Shown in pieces: positions 7,388-15,243 of a stretch of DNA of 64,000 bases. The notes below the pieces were generated by a model. That model had not been told where the DNA came from and searched no databases. It saw only the letters and a program-made list of their open reading frames with translations. The stretch lies in NCBI RefSeq assembly GCF_014653695.1, contig NZ_BNAR01000007.1:186001-250000 (forward strand). Direction: 5' to 3'. Every line of letters starts with the position of its first letter. Within the stretch, counting starts at the first letter, position 1. This DNA comes from Lentzea cavernae. Lineage in GTDB: Bacteria; Actinomycetota; Actinomycetes; Mycobacteriales; Pseudonocardiaceae. Position numbers and translations under genes: made by a program.

Positions 7388-9595
7388 TCAATTGGAAAGT
7401 GTGTGGAGGTCTACCTCGAGCGTGGTGCCCGAACGCAGCTCCGCGAGCTCGATCCGGTCCTTGGTCTTCGAGAGCCAGCCGCTCCGGATCCGCTGCACCA
7501 CCTGCGTCTTCGTCACGTCCGCGTGCTCGGCCGTGATCACGACGTCCTCGCCGTTCTCCAGGTGGATGACGGCCCTGGTGAACCTCGGGGCGTGCGGCAC
7601 GAACTCACCCGTCCCCGGCACCGCCGGGTACATCCCGAGCGCGCTGAACACGTACCAGGCCGACATGGTGCCGAGGTCGTCGTTGCCGGTGACACCCGCG
7701 GGCCCGTTGACGAACAACGTCTGCGCGGCCCGCACGACCACCGACGTCTTCTCCGGCTTGCCGATGAGCGCGTACATCCACGGCGCGTGCAGATCCGGCT
7801 CGTTGTTCGGGTTGTACCTGAACTGGTTGTAGTAGTCGTACGGCCCCACGACCCACTTCTCGCGCACGGTCCGCTTCGGGTCGACGAGCAGGTCCGAGTA
7901 CGCGAAGAAGTCGTCCAGCCGCGCCTCCGCCGCCGCTTTGCCGCCGAGCGCCGTGAGCAACCCGGTGATGTCGTGCTGCGCCAGCCATTGGTACTGCCAG
8001 GCCGTGCCCTCGTGGAACCCCTCCGGCCCCTGCGGCGTGTACGGGTTGAGCCACGCACCGTTCTGCAGCTTGGGCCGCGGGAACCCCGTGAAGCCCCGGT
8101 CGGTGACACTGGCGTCCCAGAGGTTGCGGTGGTTGAGCCCCCGCAGGCGCAGCCGTTCCGCGTCCTCCGCGTGCCCCAGTTCCCCGGCCATGATCGCGAG
8201 CGTGGCGTCGGCCAGCGCGTACTCCAGGGTCGCCGACGCACCGTGGTGCGGATCGGTGTCCTGCCCCTTCTTCGGGAACCGCTTGTCGTACTGCACGAAC
8301 CCGTTCGCGAGGTAGTTCGGGTTGCCGGACCTGCCCTGGAACCTGCTGGCGGCGGGCGGGATCCCGTCGGCGTTCTGGACGAGCGCCCGGTACGCCTGCT
8401 CCTCGAGCCCCTGGAGGTGACCGAACCGCCACAGGTCCACCAGGAACGGCGTGACCGGGTCGCCGGTCATGCAGTTCGTCTCCTGGTTCGCGTACGCCCA
8501 GCGCGGCAGCCACCCGCCCTGCTCGTGGATCGCCAGGACGCTCCGCGCGATGTCCTGCGACCGCTTCGTGCGAAGCAGCGCGAGGAGCTGGTTGTGCGCG
8601 CGGTAGGTGTCCCACAGCGAGTAGTACTCGTAGTAGGTCCAGCCGTCCGCCTGGTGGACCTGGTTGTCGAAGCCGCGGTACCGGCCGTCCGCGTCGCTGC
8701 CGGTCAGCGGCTGGAGCAGCACGTGGTAGAGCGCGGTGTAGAAGACCGCGCGCTCGTCCCAGTCGTCCGTCTCGATCTCGATGCAGCTCAGCTCGTCGCG
8801 CCAGGCGTTCCGGGCGTCGTTGCGGAGGTCGTCGAAGGTCTTGCCGGCGGTTTCGGTCTCCAGGTTGTTCGTAGCGCCCTGTGCGTCCACTTGGGACAGT
8901 GCGGTGGTTGCGGTGACCGGGCCTGGTGTGAACGTGACCCAGGCGCCTCTCAGACCGGCTCCGCCCGCCGAGTCGCGTTGGCCCGGTTTGGGTCCTGTCG
9001 GGCCCCACGTGCCGAACTGGTGGAAGGGGCGGTCGAATCTCGTGGTGAAGTGGGTCAGGTAGGGGCGGCCGCCGCAGAACGCCTGTGTCTCCACGGTTCC
9101 GGTGATGGTGCGGTCGTCCAGGACCTTGACGGAGCTGGCGCTGACCGGTTCCTTGTCGTTCGCCTGGCCCACGTTGATCAGCAGGGTTCCGTTGACGCCG
9201 TTGGGGAAGGTGTAGCGCTCTACGCCCGCCCTCGTCGTCGCGGTGCACTCGACTGTGATGTCGTTGGCCAGCTTGACCTTGTAGTAGCCGGGTTTGCCGA
9301 TCTCACCGTCGTGGGTGTAGCTGGCGGCGTACCGCTTGTGGTCGAAGGCGTTGGGGAGTTGCGTGACCGGGAGGATCGGGGCCAGGCCGCCTTGTTCCCA
9401 GCACCCCGCGCCGGAGAGGAAGAAGTGGCCGAAGCCGCGGATCTGCTGGTCGTCGTAGCGGTAACCGGCGTAGTGGGAGCCGATGGGGCTGCTGTGGGTC
9501 TTGCCGAACGGCATGGACGCGCCTGGGAAGGTGTTGCCCTCGTCCTTGGTGCCGATGAAGGTGTTGACCGACTCGATCGGATCCAGTGAGTCCAC
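7388..9595 (-). CDS. GH92 family alpha-mannosidase, apparently cytoplasmic
   Basis: A 735-residue glycoside hydrolase. The N-terminal VNTFIGTKDEGNTFPGASMPFG, the middle motif EGTAWQYQW (family general acid region) and the C-terminal GNDDLGTMSAWYVFSALGMYP (family catalytic-base region) are the hallmarks of family GH92, calcium-dependent exo-alpha-mannosidases. The GTG start leads directly into the catalytic N-domain with no signal peptide, whereas many GH92 enzymes are secreted. It is divergent from the LacI sugar-uptake operon and probably acts on an imported mannoside. Specificity (alpha-1,2, -1,3 or other) cannot be read from sequence. Confidence 0.9.
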   Translation of the reverse strand: MDSLDPIESVNTFIGTKDEGNTFPGASMPFGKTHSSPIGSHYAGYRYDDQQIRGFGHFFLSGAGCWEQGGLAPILPVTQLPNAFDHKRYAASYTHDGEIGKPGYYKVKLANDITVECTATTRAGVERYTFPNGVNGTLLINVGQANDKEPVSASSVKVLDDRTITGTVETQAFCGGRPYLTHFTTRFDRPFHQFGTWGPTGPKPGQRDSAGGAGLRGAWVTFTPGPVTATTALSQVDAQGATNNLETETAGKTFDDLRNDARNAWRDELSCIEIETDDWDERAVFYTALYHVLLQPLTGSDADGRYRGFDNQVHQADGWTYYEYYSLWDTYRAHNQLLALLRTKRSQDIARSVLAIHEQGGWLPRWAYANQETNCMTGDPVTPFLVDLWRFGHLQGLEEQAYRALVQNADGIPPAASRFQGRSGNPNYLANGFVQYDKRFPKKGQDTDPHHGASATLEYALADATLAIMAGELGHAEDAERLRLRGLNHRNLWDASVTDRGFTGFPRPKLQNGAWLNPYTPQGPEGFHEGTAWQYQWLAQHDITGLLTALGGKAAAEARLDDFFAYSDLLVDPKRTVREKWVVGPYDYYNQFRYNPNNEPDLHAPWMYALIGKPEKTSVVVRAAQTLFVNGPAGVTGNDDLGTMSAWYVFSALGMYPAVPGTGEFVPHAPRFTRAVIHLENGEDVVITAEHADVTKTQVVQRIRSGWLSKTKDRIELAELRSGTTLEVDLHTLSN

Positions 9596-9728
9596 GGTTT
9601 CACCCTAGTTGGGATTTTTGTGGGGTGCGGGGTGGGACGGGTGGTCCGGTCGGGTGGTTGCGGGGGTCCGTCGAGTTGGCCGGTTGCGTGGGCCTGGGAC
9701 AAGTCGGTGCCGGTCACGAGGCCCTGGA

Positions 9729-10058
9729 TCAGCCTTGAAAGCGGGGCGTCAAAGGAACCCAGCCGATCGTGGTCGCGTTCCACCGGTTGCTCAGTCGAGA
9801 GAAGTTCGCACGCCTCGGCTTCGCCATTGCCATCTCGTCGAAGCGAAGGCCGTCAGCGTCGGCATCGCCGTTGCATCCACCGGCACGAGGACTGCCGGAG
9901 TCGGCGTCGCAGTCGCCATCCACCGGCGCGAGGGCTGTCGGCGTTGGCGCGGGAGCGAGGGACCGGGCCGGGGTGCAACCGCCGCCGCATGCGCACCCCG
10001 GCCCGGGGGCCTTCTCGCCGGACTGCGTGCCCGAAGGGGTGGCAACGCTGTCCGTCAC
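9729..10058 (-). CDS. possible small Cys-rich protein (doubtful)
   Basis: A 109-codon frame starting at GTG 10058. Its N-terminal part contains PGCACGGGC, followed by a Pro/Ala/Asp-rich stretch and a basic C-terminus. Third-position GC is about 80 %, lower than clear genes here, and no good ribosome-binding site precedes the start. Other frames are open over the same repetitive stretch. It may be a small gene, a decayed gene, or only a by-product of repetitive GC-rich DNA. Confidence 0.25.
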   Translation of the reverse strand: MTDSVATPSGTQSGEKAPGPGCACGGGCTPARSLAPAPTPTALAPVDGDCDADSGSPRAGGCNGDADADGLRFDEMAMAKPRRANFSRLSNRWNATTIGWVPLTPRFQG

Positions 10059-10165
10059 CAGAAGATTGCGGAGCGCACACGGGCAAGGTCAAGACTGTGC
10101 CGATCACCTGTCCGATTTCGGACATGCCGCAATGGAATCGCGGTGCTGAACCGGTGCGGAAACTG

Positions 10166-10196
10166 TTGACAAGGACGTAAAGCCGGGGTGAGATAC
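10166..10196 (+). promoter_or_regulatory. putative promoter of the LacI sugar operon
   Basis: A perfect TTGACA (10166-10171) is followed after 18-19 bases by GAGATAC, a weak -10 element, ending a few bases before the lacI start codon. If used, the transcript would be nearly leaderless and the operator palindrome at 10206-10217 would lie just downstream of the start site. Confidence 0.4.
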
Positions 10197-10203
10197 GGCC
10201 ACT

Positions 10204-11247
10204 ATGACAACGTTGTCCCCCAGCGGGCCCGTAGCCGGTCAGCGCAAGGTACGTCGTGCGACGATGAACGACGTCGCGCGGCTCGCGGGCGTGAGCATCA
10301 AGACCGTCTCGCGCGTGGTCAACGACGAGCCGGGTGTGCACCCGTCCACTGCCGAGCGCGTGCTCGCGGCCATCGACCAGCTCGGGTTCCGGAGGAACCT
10401 CAGTGCCCGCAACCTGCGCCGGGGGTCGTCCACCGGCACGATCGGGCTGGTGCTGGAGGACGTCGGCAACCCGTTCTACTCCGGTGTGACGCGTGCTGTC
10501 GAGGAGATCGCGCGGTTGCGCGGCAGACAGGTGATCTCGGGGTCGTCGGACGAGGATCCCGGGCGTGAGCGCGAGCTGGCGCTCGAGTTCTGCAGCCGCA
10601 GGGTCGACGGGCTCCTCATAGTGCCCGCGGGGTTGCAGCACAGCTATCTGGTGCCGGAGATGCGTGCCGGTACGCCGGTGGTGTTCCTGGACCGGCCCGC
10701 GGGGGACGTCGTGGCCGACACCGTGCTGGTGGACAACATCGGCGGGACGGTCGAGGCGGTCACGCACCTCGCGTCGCACGGGCACCGCCGCATCGCGTTC
10801 CTCGGAGACGCGCCCGACATCTTCACCGCCAACGAGCGCCTGCGCGGTTATCGCGAGGGGTGCGTGCGGGCCGGGATCGGGTACCACGAGGAGCTCGTGG
10901 CGATGGGGCCGCACGACGAGAGCAGCGTCTCGACCACGTTGCAACGGTTGCAGACGATGCGTGAGCCCGCCACGGCGGTCGTGGCCGGCAACAACCGCAT
11001 CACCGTGTACGTCCTGCGCTCTCTCGCGGGGGTCGCGGAACGGCCCGCACTGGTGGGCTTCGACGATTTCGAACTCGCTGACCTGCTGTCGCCGCCGGTG
11101 ACCGTGATCGCGCACGACGCGAGCGCGCTCGGCAAGGCGGCCACCGATTTGTTGTTCGCCCGCTTGGACGGCGACAACTCACCACCGCGCCGCGTCGTGC
11201 TGCCGGTGCGCTTGGTGCCACGAGGATCCGGGGAGGTCCACGCGTGA
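10204..11247 (+). CDS. LacI-family transcriptional regulator
   Basis: A 347-residue repressor. The LacI helix-turn-helix TMNDVARLAGVSIKTVSRVVND lies at residues 20-41, with hinge residues after it, and a periplasmic-binding-protein-like ligand domain from about residue 75 to 335. It leads an operon with the isomerase and sugar ABC genes; its TGA overlaps the next GTG. A 12-bp CG-centred palindrome (GACAACGTTGTC) overlaps codons 1-5, implying autoregulation. The effector is probably a sugar or sugar phosphate from the same pathway. The ATG at 10204 is used; a later ATG at residue 21 would delete part of the N-terminal extension but keep the HTH. Confidence 0.92.
   Translation: MTTLSPSGPVAGQRKVRRATMNDVARLAGVSIKTVSRVVNDEPGVHPSTAERVLAAIDQLGFRRNLSARNLRRGSSTGTIGLVLEDVGNPFYSGVTRAVEEIARLRGRQVISGSSDEDPGRERELALEFCSRRVDGLLIVPAGLQHSYLVPEMRAGTPVVFLDRPAGDVVADTVLVDNIGGTVEAVTHLASHGHRRIAFLGDAPDIFTANERLRGYREGCVRAGIGYHEELVAMGPHDESSVSTTLQRLQTMREPATAVVAGNNRITVYVLRSLAGVAERPALVGFDDFELADLLSPPVTVIAHDASALGKAATDLLFARLDGDNSPPRRVVLPVRLVPRGSGEVHA
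10206..10217. promoter_or_regulatory. LacI-type operator, site 1
   Basis: GACAACGTTGTC is a perfect 12-bp palindrome with the central CG step typical of LacI/GalR operators. It overlaps the start codon and first codons of the lacI gene. Two related copies lie at 11416-11429 and 13053-13064. Confidence 0.65.
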
Positions 11248-12269
11248 GTTCTGGTGTTCTCCACCAGCCTGTCAACTTGCCCGCCAACCAGCCGAAGCAG
11301 TTCTACCGCGGCGGTGAGGCGATCGCCGCGCTGCGCGGCGGGACGAGCGGTGACTTCGGGCCCGAGGACTGGGTGGCGTCGACGACCACGCTCTACGGGC
11401 GCAGTGATGCCGGGTTGACAACGTTGCCAAACGGCGTTCTCCTGCGCGACGCGGTGAAGGCCGACCCGGAGGGCTGGCTCGGCGCGGATCACGCGGCGAA
11501 GTTCGGCGGCGACACGGCGTTGCTGGTCAAGCTGCTCGACGCGGGCCAGCGCCTGCCCGTGCACTACCACCCGTCGAACGCCTTCGCGGCCTCGCACCTG
11601 AACTGCCGTCACGGCAAGACGGAGGCGTGGATCGTCGTCGGCACGACGGGGCCGAACCCGACCGTCTACATCGGATTCCGCGACGACGTGCCCGCGGACG
11701 TGGTGGCCGGCTGGGTCGCCACGCAGGACAGGAGGGCGATGCTCGACGCGCTGAACCCGGTCTGCGTCCGGCCCGGCGACACGGTGTTCGTGCCCGCCGG
11801 TGTGCCGCACGCGATCGGCGAGGGCGTGTTCATCGTCGAACTGCAGCAGCCCACCGACTTCTCGGTGACGATCGAGTGGCAGGGCTTCCTCGACAACGCC
11901 GACATCGGCCACCTCGGCCTCGGTTACGACGTCGCGCTGGACTGCCTCGACCGGCAGGGCTGGGGCGGTCAGCTCGACAGGCTCGTTCGCCAGACGTCGG
12001 AGAAGTGGGCGCCGTCGGTCGATCTCCTCGGCCACGACGCCGACCCGTTCTTCCAGGCCGACCGCCTGCACGTGGAGGGTTCCTTCGCGCTGGAGCCGTC
12101 GTTCGCCGTGCTGGTGGTGCTGGAGGGCTCCGGCAAGCTCGGTGAGCTGGAAGTGCACAAGGGCAGCACCGTCGTCGTGCCGCACGCGGCAGGCGAGCAG
12201 GGGCTGACCGGAGACCTGGTGGCGATCCGCTGCCGTCCGCCCGTTCTGTCCACTGTGGAGGATGTATAG
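11244..12269 (+). CDS. manA: class I mannose-6-phosphate isomerase-like protein
   Basis: A 341-residue cupin-type enzyme. The zinc-binding pattern of type I phosphomannose isomerases is visible as PVHYHPSNAF (about residues 108-117), KTEAWIVV (~130-137) and VPAGVPHAIGEGVFIVELQ (~183-201). It should interconvert mannose-6-phosphate or a related aldose phosphate with fructose-6-phosphate in the cytoplasm. The GTG start overlaps the lacI stop. It lies between the regulator and the transporter genes, which suggests it processes the imported sugar; no sugar kinase is encoded next to it. It may act on another sugar or sugar phosphate. Confidence 0.82.
   Translation: MSSGVLHQPVNLPANQPKQFYRGGEAIAALRGGTSGDFGPEDWVASTTTLYGRSDAGLTTLPNGVLLRDAVKADPEGWLGADHAAKFGGDTALLVKLLDAGQRLPVHYHPSNAFAASHLNCRHGKTEAWIVVGTTGPNPTVYIGFRDDVPADVVAGWVATQDRRAMLDALNPVCVRPGDTVFVPAGVPHAIGEGVFIVELQQPTDFSVTIEWQGFLDNADIGHLGLGYDVALDCLDRQGWGGQLDRLVRQTSEKWAPSVDLLGHDADPFFQADRLHVEGSFALEPSFAVLVVLEGSGKLGELEVHKGSTVVVPHAAGEQGLTGDLVAIRCRPPVLSTVEDV
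11416..11429. promoter_or_regulatory. LacI-type operator, site 2 (intragenic)
   Basis: TGACAACGTTGCCA differs from a perfect TGACAACGTTGTCA palindrome at one position. It sits inside the isomerase gene, about 1.2 kb from site 1. It uses codons ACA and TTG, which are rare in this genome, in line with selection on the DNA. Confidence 0.5.
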
Positions 12270-12271
12270 CA

Positions 12272-13036
12272 ATGAGCCAGCCGCTGCTGGAGGCTCGTGA
12301 TCTCACGAAGAACTACGGCACCGTGGAAGCTCTCCGCGGTGCCTCGTTCACCGCCTACCCCGGCGAGGTCGTGTCGCTGATCGGCGACAACGGCGCGGGC
12401 AAGTCCACCCTGGTGAAGTGCCTCTCCGGGGTGGAGCAGCCGACCAGCGGCTCACTCGTGTTCGACGGCGAGCCGCTGAACCTCGGCTCTCCCAACGACG
12501 CCCGCGCTCTCGGCATCGAGACGGTGTTCCAGGACCTCGCGGTCGCGCCGGACCTCGACCCGGCCGCGAACATGTTCCTGGGCAGGGAGATCCTCAAGCC
12601 CGGGGTGCTCGGGTTCCTGGGGGTGCTCGACAAGAAGGCGATGCGCAAGCAGGCCGCCGAGCACTTCACGCGGTTCGGCGCGACGCTGCAGAGCATCGAC
12701 GTCCCGATCGCCGCGCTGTCCGGTGGTCAGCGCCAGTCCGTCGCGGTCGCGCGGTCGGTGGCGTGGGCGTCGAAGCTCGTGTTCATGGACGAACCGACGG
12801 CCGCACTCGGTGTGGTGCAACGGGAACGCGTGCTGGACGTGATCAAGCGGGTCCGCGACGAGGGCATCGCCGTGGTGCTGATCTCGCACAACATGCCCGA
12901 GGTGCTGTCGGTGTCCGACCGCGTCGAGGTGCTGCGCCTCGGCCGGCGCGTGGCCCGCTTCAAGGCTTCCGAGACCAGCGTCGAGGAGCTCGTCGGCGCG
13001 ATGACCGGCGCGCTCACCCAGGAGGACGCGGCCTGA
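12272..13036 (+). CDS. sugar ABC transporter ATP-binding protein (FrcA-like)
   Basis: A 254-residue single-domain ATPase. Walker A GDNGAGKST (~39-47), signature LSGGQRQSVAVARS (~149-162), Walker B KLVFMDEPTAALG and H-loop LISHNM are intact. Unlike RbsA or XylG, which carry two fused NBDs, this is one NBD, as in the FrcA subgroup that imports fructose, mannose and ribose. It follows the isomerase after 2 bases, and its TGA overlaps the permease ATG. It energises the permease and binding protein encoded next. Confidence 0.92.
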   Translation: MSQPLLEARDLTKNYGTVEALRGASFTAYPGEVVSLIGDNGAGKSTLVKCLSGVEQPTSGSLVFDGEPLNLGSPNDARALGIETVFQDLAVAPDLDPAANMFLGREILKPGVLGFLGVLDKKAMRKQAAEHFTRFGATLQSIDVPIAALSGGQRQSVAVARSVAWASKLVFMDEPTAALGVVQRERVLDVIKRVRDEGIAVVLISHNMPEVLSVSDRVEVLRLGRRVARFKASETSVEELVGAMTGALTQEDAA

Positions 13037-14073
13037 TGACGACCGACGAGAAGACAACGTTGTCAACTCTGCCGGACGAGCAGCGCACGCCGATGCTCAA
13101 GCGGCTGACCGGCGCGAACACGCTCTGGATCGGTCTGGTGCTGCTGGTCCTGGTCGCCACGTTCGGCGCGATCCGCCCGGACGCGATCTTCCAGGTGACC
13201 ACGCTGCAGTTCCTGCTCGCGGAGACCGCCGTGCTGCTGGTGCTGTCGGTCGGCATGACGTTCGTGATCATCACCTCCGGCATCGACCTGTCCGTCGGCT
13301 CGGTGCTGGTGTTCGCGTCCGTGTCGAGCGCGATGGCGATGAACTCGGTGTCCGGCGGCGACGCGACGAACGCGGGCTGGGGCGTCATCGGGTTCGGCCT
13401 GCTGGTCGCGGTCGTCAGCGGCGCGGCCTGGGGCCTGCTGAACGGTCTGCTGATCTCGCGCGCGAAGATCCCGCCGCTGATCGTGACGCTGGGGTCTTTC
13501 GGCGCGGCGCAGGGCGCGGCGCTGTTGCTGAACAACGGTTCCAACGTGTCCGGCATCCCGGACAAGCTCAACACCACCTTCGGTTCCGGCACGTGGTTCG
13601 GCATCCCGAACATCGTGATCGTGGCCGCGGTCGTCACCGCGCTCGGCGCACTCCTGTTGTCCACCACGCGGTTCGGCCGCTACACCTACGCCGTCGGGTC
13701 GAACGAGGAAGCGGCCCGGCGCGTCGGCATCTCGGTGCGCGGCCACCTGACGAAGGTGTACCTGCTCGCGGGAACGCTGGCCGGTCTCGCGGGCTTCATG
13801 GGCAACGCGTTCTTCCGGGTCGCGGTCGTCACCGGCCACGAGACGGACAACCTGAACGCGATCGCCGCCGTCGTACTGGGTGGGACGAGCATCTTCGGCG
13901 GCACGGGGTCGGTGCTGGGCACGGTGTTCGGCGTGTTCATCCCGGCGGTTCTGGAGAAGGGCCTCGTGATCATCGGGGTCAAGGAGTTCTGGCAGCCGAT
14001 CGCCGTCGCGGTCGTGCTGGTGGCCGCCGTGTGGCTGGACCAGACGCGGCGGCGGGCGCGCAACCAACGTTAG
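13036..14073 (+). CDS. sugar ABC transporter permease (RbsC/FrcC family)
   Basis: A 345-residue membrane protein with eight to ten hydrophobic segments. The motif GMTFVIITSGIDLSVGSVL (~residues 73-91) is the signature of BPD_transp_2/RbsC-family permeases, and AVVLGGTSIFGGTGSVLGT occurs in the C-terminal half. The ATG at 13036 overlaps the ATPase stop; the ~20-residue hydrophilic N-terminus precedes the first helix. The third operator-like palindrome lies in codons 6-10. The protein forms the transmembrane channel of the sugar importer. Confidence 0.93.
   Translation: MTTDEKTTLSTLPDEQRTPMLKRLTGANTLWIGLVLLVLVATFGAIRPDAIFQVTTLQFLLAETAVLLVLSVGMTFVIITSGIDLSVGSVLVFASVSSAMAMNSVSGGDATNAGWGVIGFGLLVAVVSGAAWGLLNGLLISRAKIPPLIVTLGSFGAAQGAALLLNNGSNVSGIPDKLNTTFGSGTWFGIPNIVIVAAVVTALGALLLSTTRFGRYTYAVGSNEEAARRVGISVRGHLTKVYLLAGTLAGLAGFMGNAFFRVAVVTGHETDNLNAIAAVVLGGTSIFGGTGSVLGTVFGVFIPAVLEKGLVIIGVKEFWQPIAVAVVLVAAVWLDQTRRRARNQR
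13053..13064. promoter_or_regulatory. LacI-type operator, site 3 (intragenic)
   Basis: A second perfect GACAACGTTGTC palindrome, near the 5' end of the permease gene, 2.85 kb from site 1. As at sites 1 and 2, the codons ACA-ACG-TTG are in register. Confidence 0.5.
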
Positions 14074-14089
14074 GAAAGGTGCTGGACCA

Positions 14090-15064
14090 ATGAAGATCCG
14101 CTCCGCAGTGGCCGTGTCGGCCGCTTTCCTGCTAGCCGCGTGTGGTGGGGGTGGCCAGATCGGGGACTCGAACTCCGGCAGCTCCGCCGCGAACAAGAAG
14201 CTGGTGCTGATCCCCGGAATCACGGCGGAACCGTTCTACATCTCGATGCAGTGCGGTTTCGAGGAGGCGGCGAAGGCCGCGGGCTACGAGTTCGACACCC
14301 AGGCCCCCGCGAAGTTCGACGCGGCCCAGCAGACCCCGATCGTCACGGGCGTCCTCGCGTCGAAGCCCGCCGCCGTCCTGATCGCGCCGACCGACGACAA
14401 GGCCATGGCCGGTCCGATGAAGCAGCTCAAGGACGCGGGCATCAAGGTCGTCGAGGTCGACACCAAGCTCCAGGACACCTCGATCGGCGTCTCCTCCATC
14501 TCGTCCAACAACGAGCAGGGCGGCAAGCTCGCCGCCGAGACGCTCAACAAGCTCGCGGCCGGCAAGTCGGGTTCGGTCCTGGTGCTCAACACCAAGGCGG
14601 GCACGTCCACGACGGACGCGCGCGCCAAGGGGTTCGAGGACGCCATCAAGGCCTTCCCGAACCTCAAGTACATCGGCCAGCAGTACACCGACAACGAGCC
14701 CGCCACCGCGGCCTCGAAGGTGACCGCGACCCTCGCGGCGAACCCGGACCTGGTCGGCGTGTTCGCGACCAACCTCAACACCGGTGAGGGCGCGGCGACC
14801 GGGCTCAGGAACGCGGGCAAGACCGGCACGGTGAACCTCGTCGGCTTCGACGCCTCGCCGAAGCAGGTCGAGGACCTGAAGGCGGGCACCGTGCAGGCCC
14901 TGATCGCCCAGGACCCCGGCACGATCGGCAAGCAGGGCGTCGAGCAGGCCCTCGCCGCGATCGACGGCAAGGAGAACAAGCGCGACATCGAGACCGACCT
15001 CGTCGCCATCACCAAGGACGACGTGTCGGCCAACGAGAAGTACTTCTACAAGCAGTCCTGCTGA
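14090..15064 (+). CDS. sugar ABC transporter substrate-binding lipoprotein
   Basis: A 324-residue lipoprotein. A basic n-region, hydrophobic core and lipobox LAAC (Cys18) predict lipid anchoring on the outer face of the membrane. The mature part is a type I periplasmic-binding protein (Peripla_BP_4, ribose/fructose class), with LVLIPGITAEPFYISMQCGFEEAAK and VNLVGFDASPKQVEDLKAG as family segments. The start is preceded by GGAAAGG. It is the last gene of the sugar operon and is followed by a strong hairpin. It should capture the sugar, probably a mannose-like hexose or pentose given the neighbours. Confidence 0.92.
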   Translation: MKIRSAVAVSAAFLLAACGGGGQIGDSNSGSSAANKKLVLIPGITAEPFYISMQCGFEEAAKAAGYEFDTQAPAKFDAAQQTPIVTGVLASKPAAVLIAPTDDKAMAGPMKQLKDAGIKVVEVDTKLQDTSIGVSSISSNNEQGGKLAAETLNKLAAGKSGSVLVLNTKAGTSTTDARAKGFEDAIKAFPNLKYIGQQYTDNEPATAASKVTATLAANPDLVGVFATNLNTGEGAATGLRNAGKTGTVNLVGFDASPKQVEDLKAGTVQALIAQDPGTIGKQGVEQALAAIDGKENKRDIETDLVAITKDDVSANEKYFYKQSC

Positions 15065-15080
15065 GTTCGCCTGATCACGA

Positions 15081-15107
15081 CAGGGCCGTCCCACCGGGGC
15101 GGCCCTG
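15081..15107 (+). terminator. terminator of the sugar operon
   Basis: CAGGGCCG (15081-15088) pairs perfectly with CGGCCCTG (15100-15107) over an 11-base loop, 17 bases after the binding-protein stop. A short TTG follows. Confidence 0.75.
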
Positions 15108-15115
15108 TTGCGTCG

Positions 15116-15131
15116 GATGACGTACGTCATC
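15116..15131. promoter_or_regulatory. 16-bp perfect palindrome upstream of the peptidase operon
   Basis: GATGACGTACGTCATC is a perfect palindrome just past the terminator and 113 bp before the first peptidase start codon. The TGAC...GTCA arrangement resembles NarL/LuxR-type response-regulator boxes. A NarL-type two-component system is encoded at the other end of the peptidase cluster; a functional link is only inferred. Confidence 0.45.
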
Positions 15132-15243
15132 GGGGAATGCCCGCAACGGCGTAAGACGAGAGTCGTACCCGTTCGCCTCCTTAAGGCCGATGCTGCCACC
15201 CCCTCCGAACCGATGAGCTGGGGGCACATTGGAGGGGGCTCGA

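Larger units (their letters stand above)
9596..10203. other. 608-bp divergent intergenic region
   Basis: This region separates the GH92 gene from the divergent LacI-led sugar operon. Its central part (about 9800-9960) is an imperfect repeat mixing GTCGGCATCGCC-like and CACCGGC(G/A)CGAG-like elements, so several frames stay open on both strands. The best minus-strand frame is described separately. The end next to lacI contains a promoter-like TTGACA. No operator copy of the GACAACGTTGTC type was found on the GH92 side. Confidence 0.6.

Noticed and set aside
12418-13035. N-terminal extension of the sugar permease into the ATPase gene
   Set aside because: It is a shadow frame over the ATPase; ATG 13036 gives the family-typical start and stop/start overlap.
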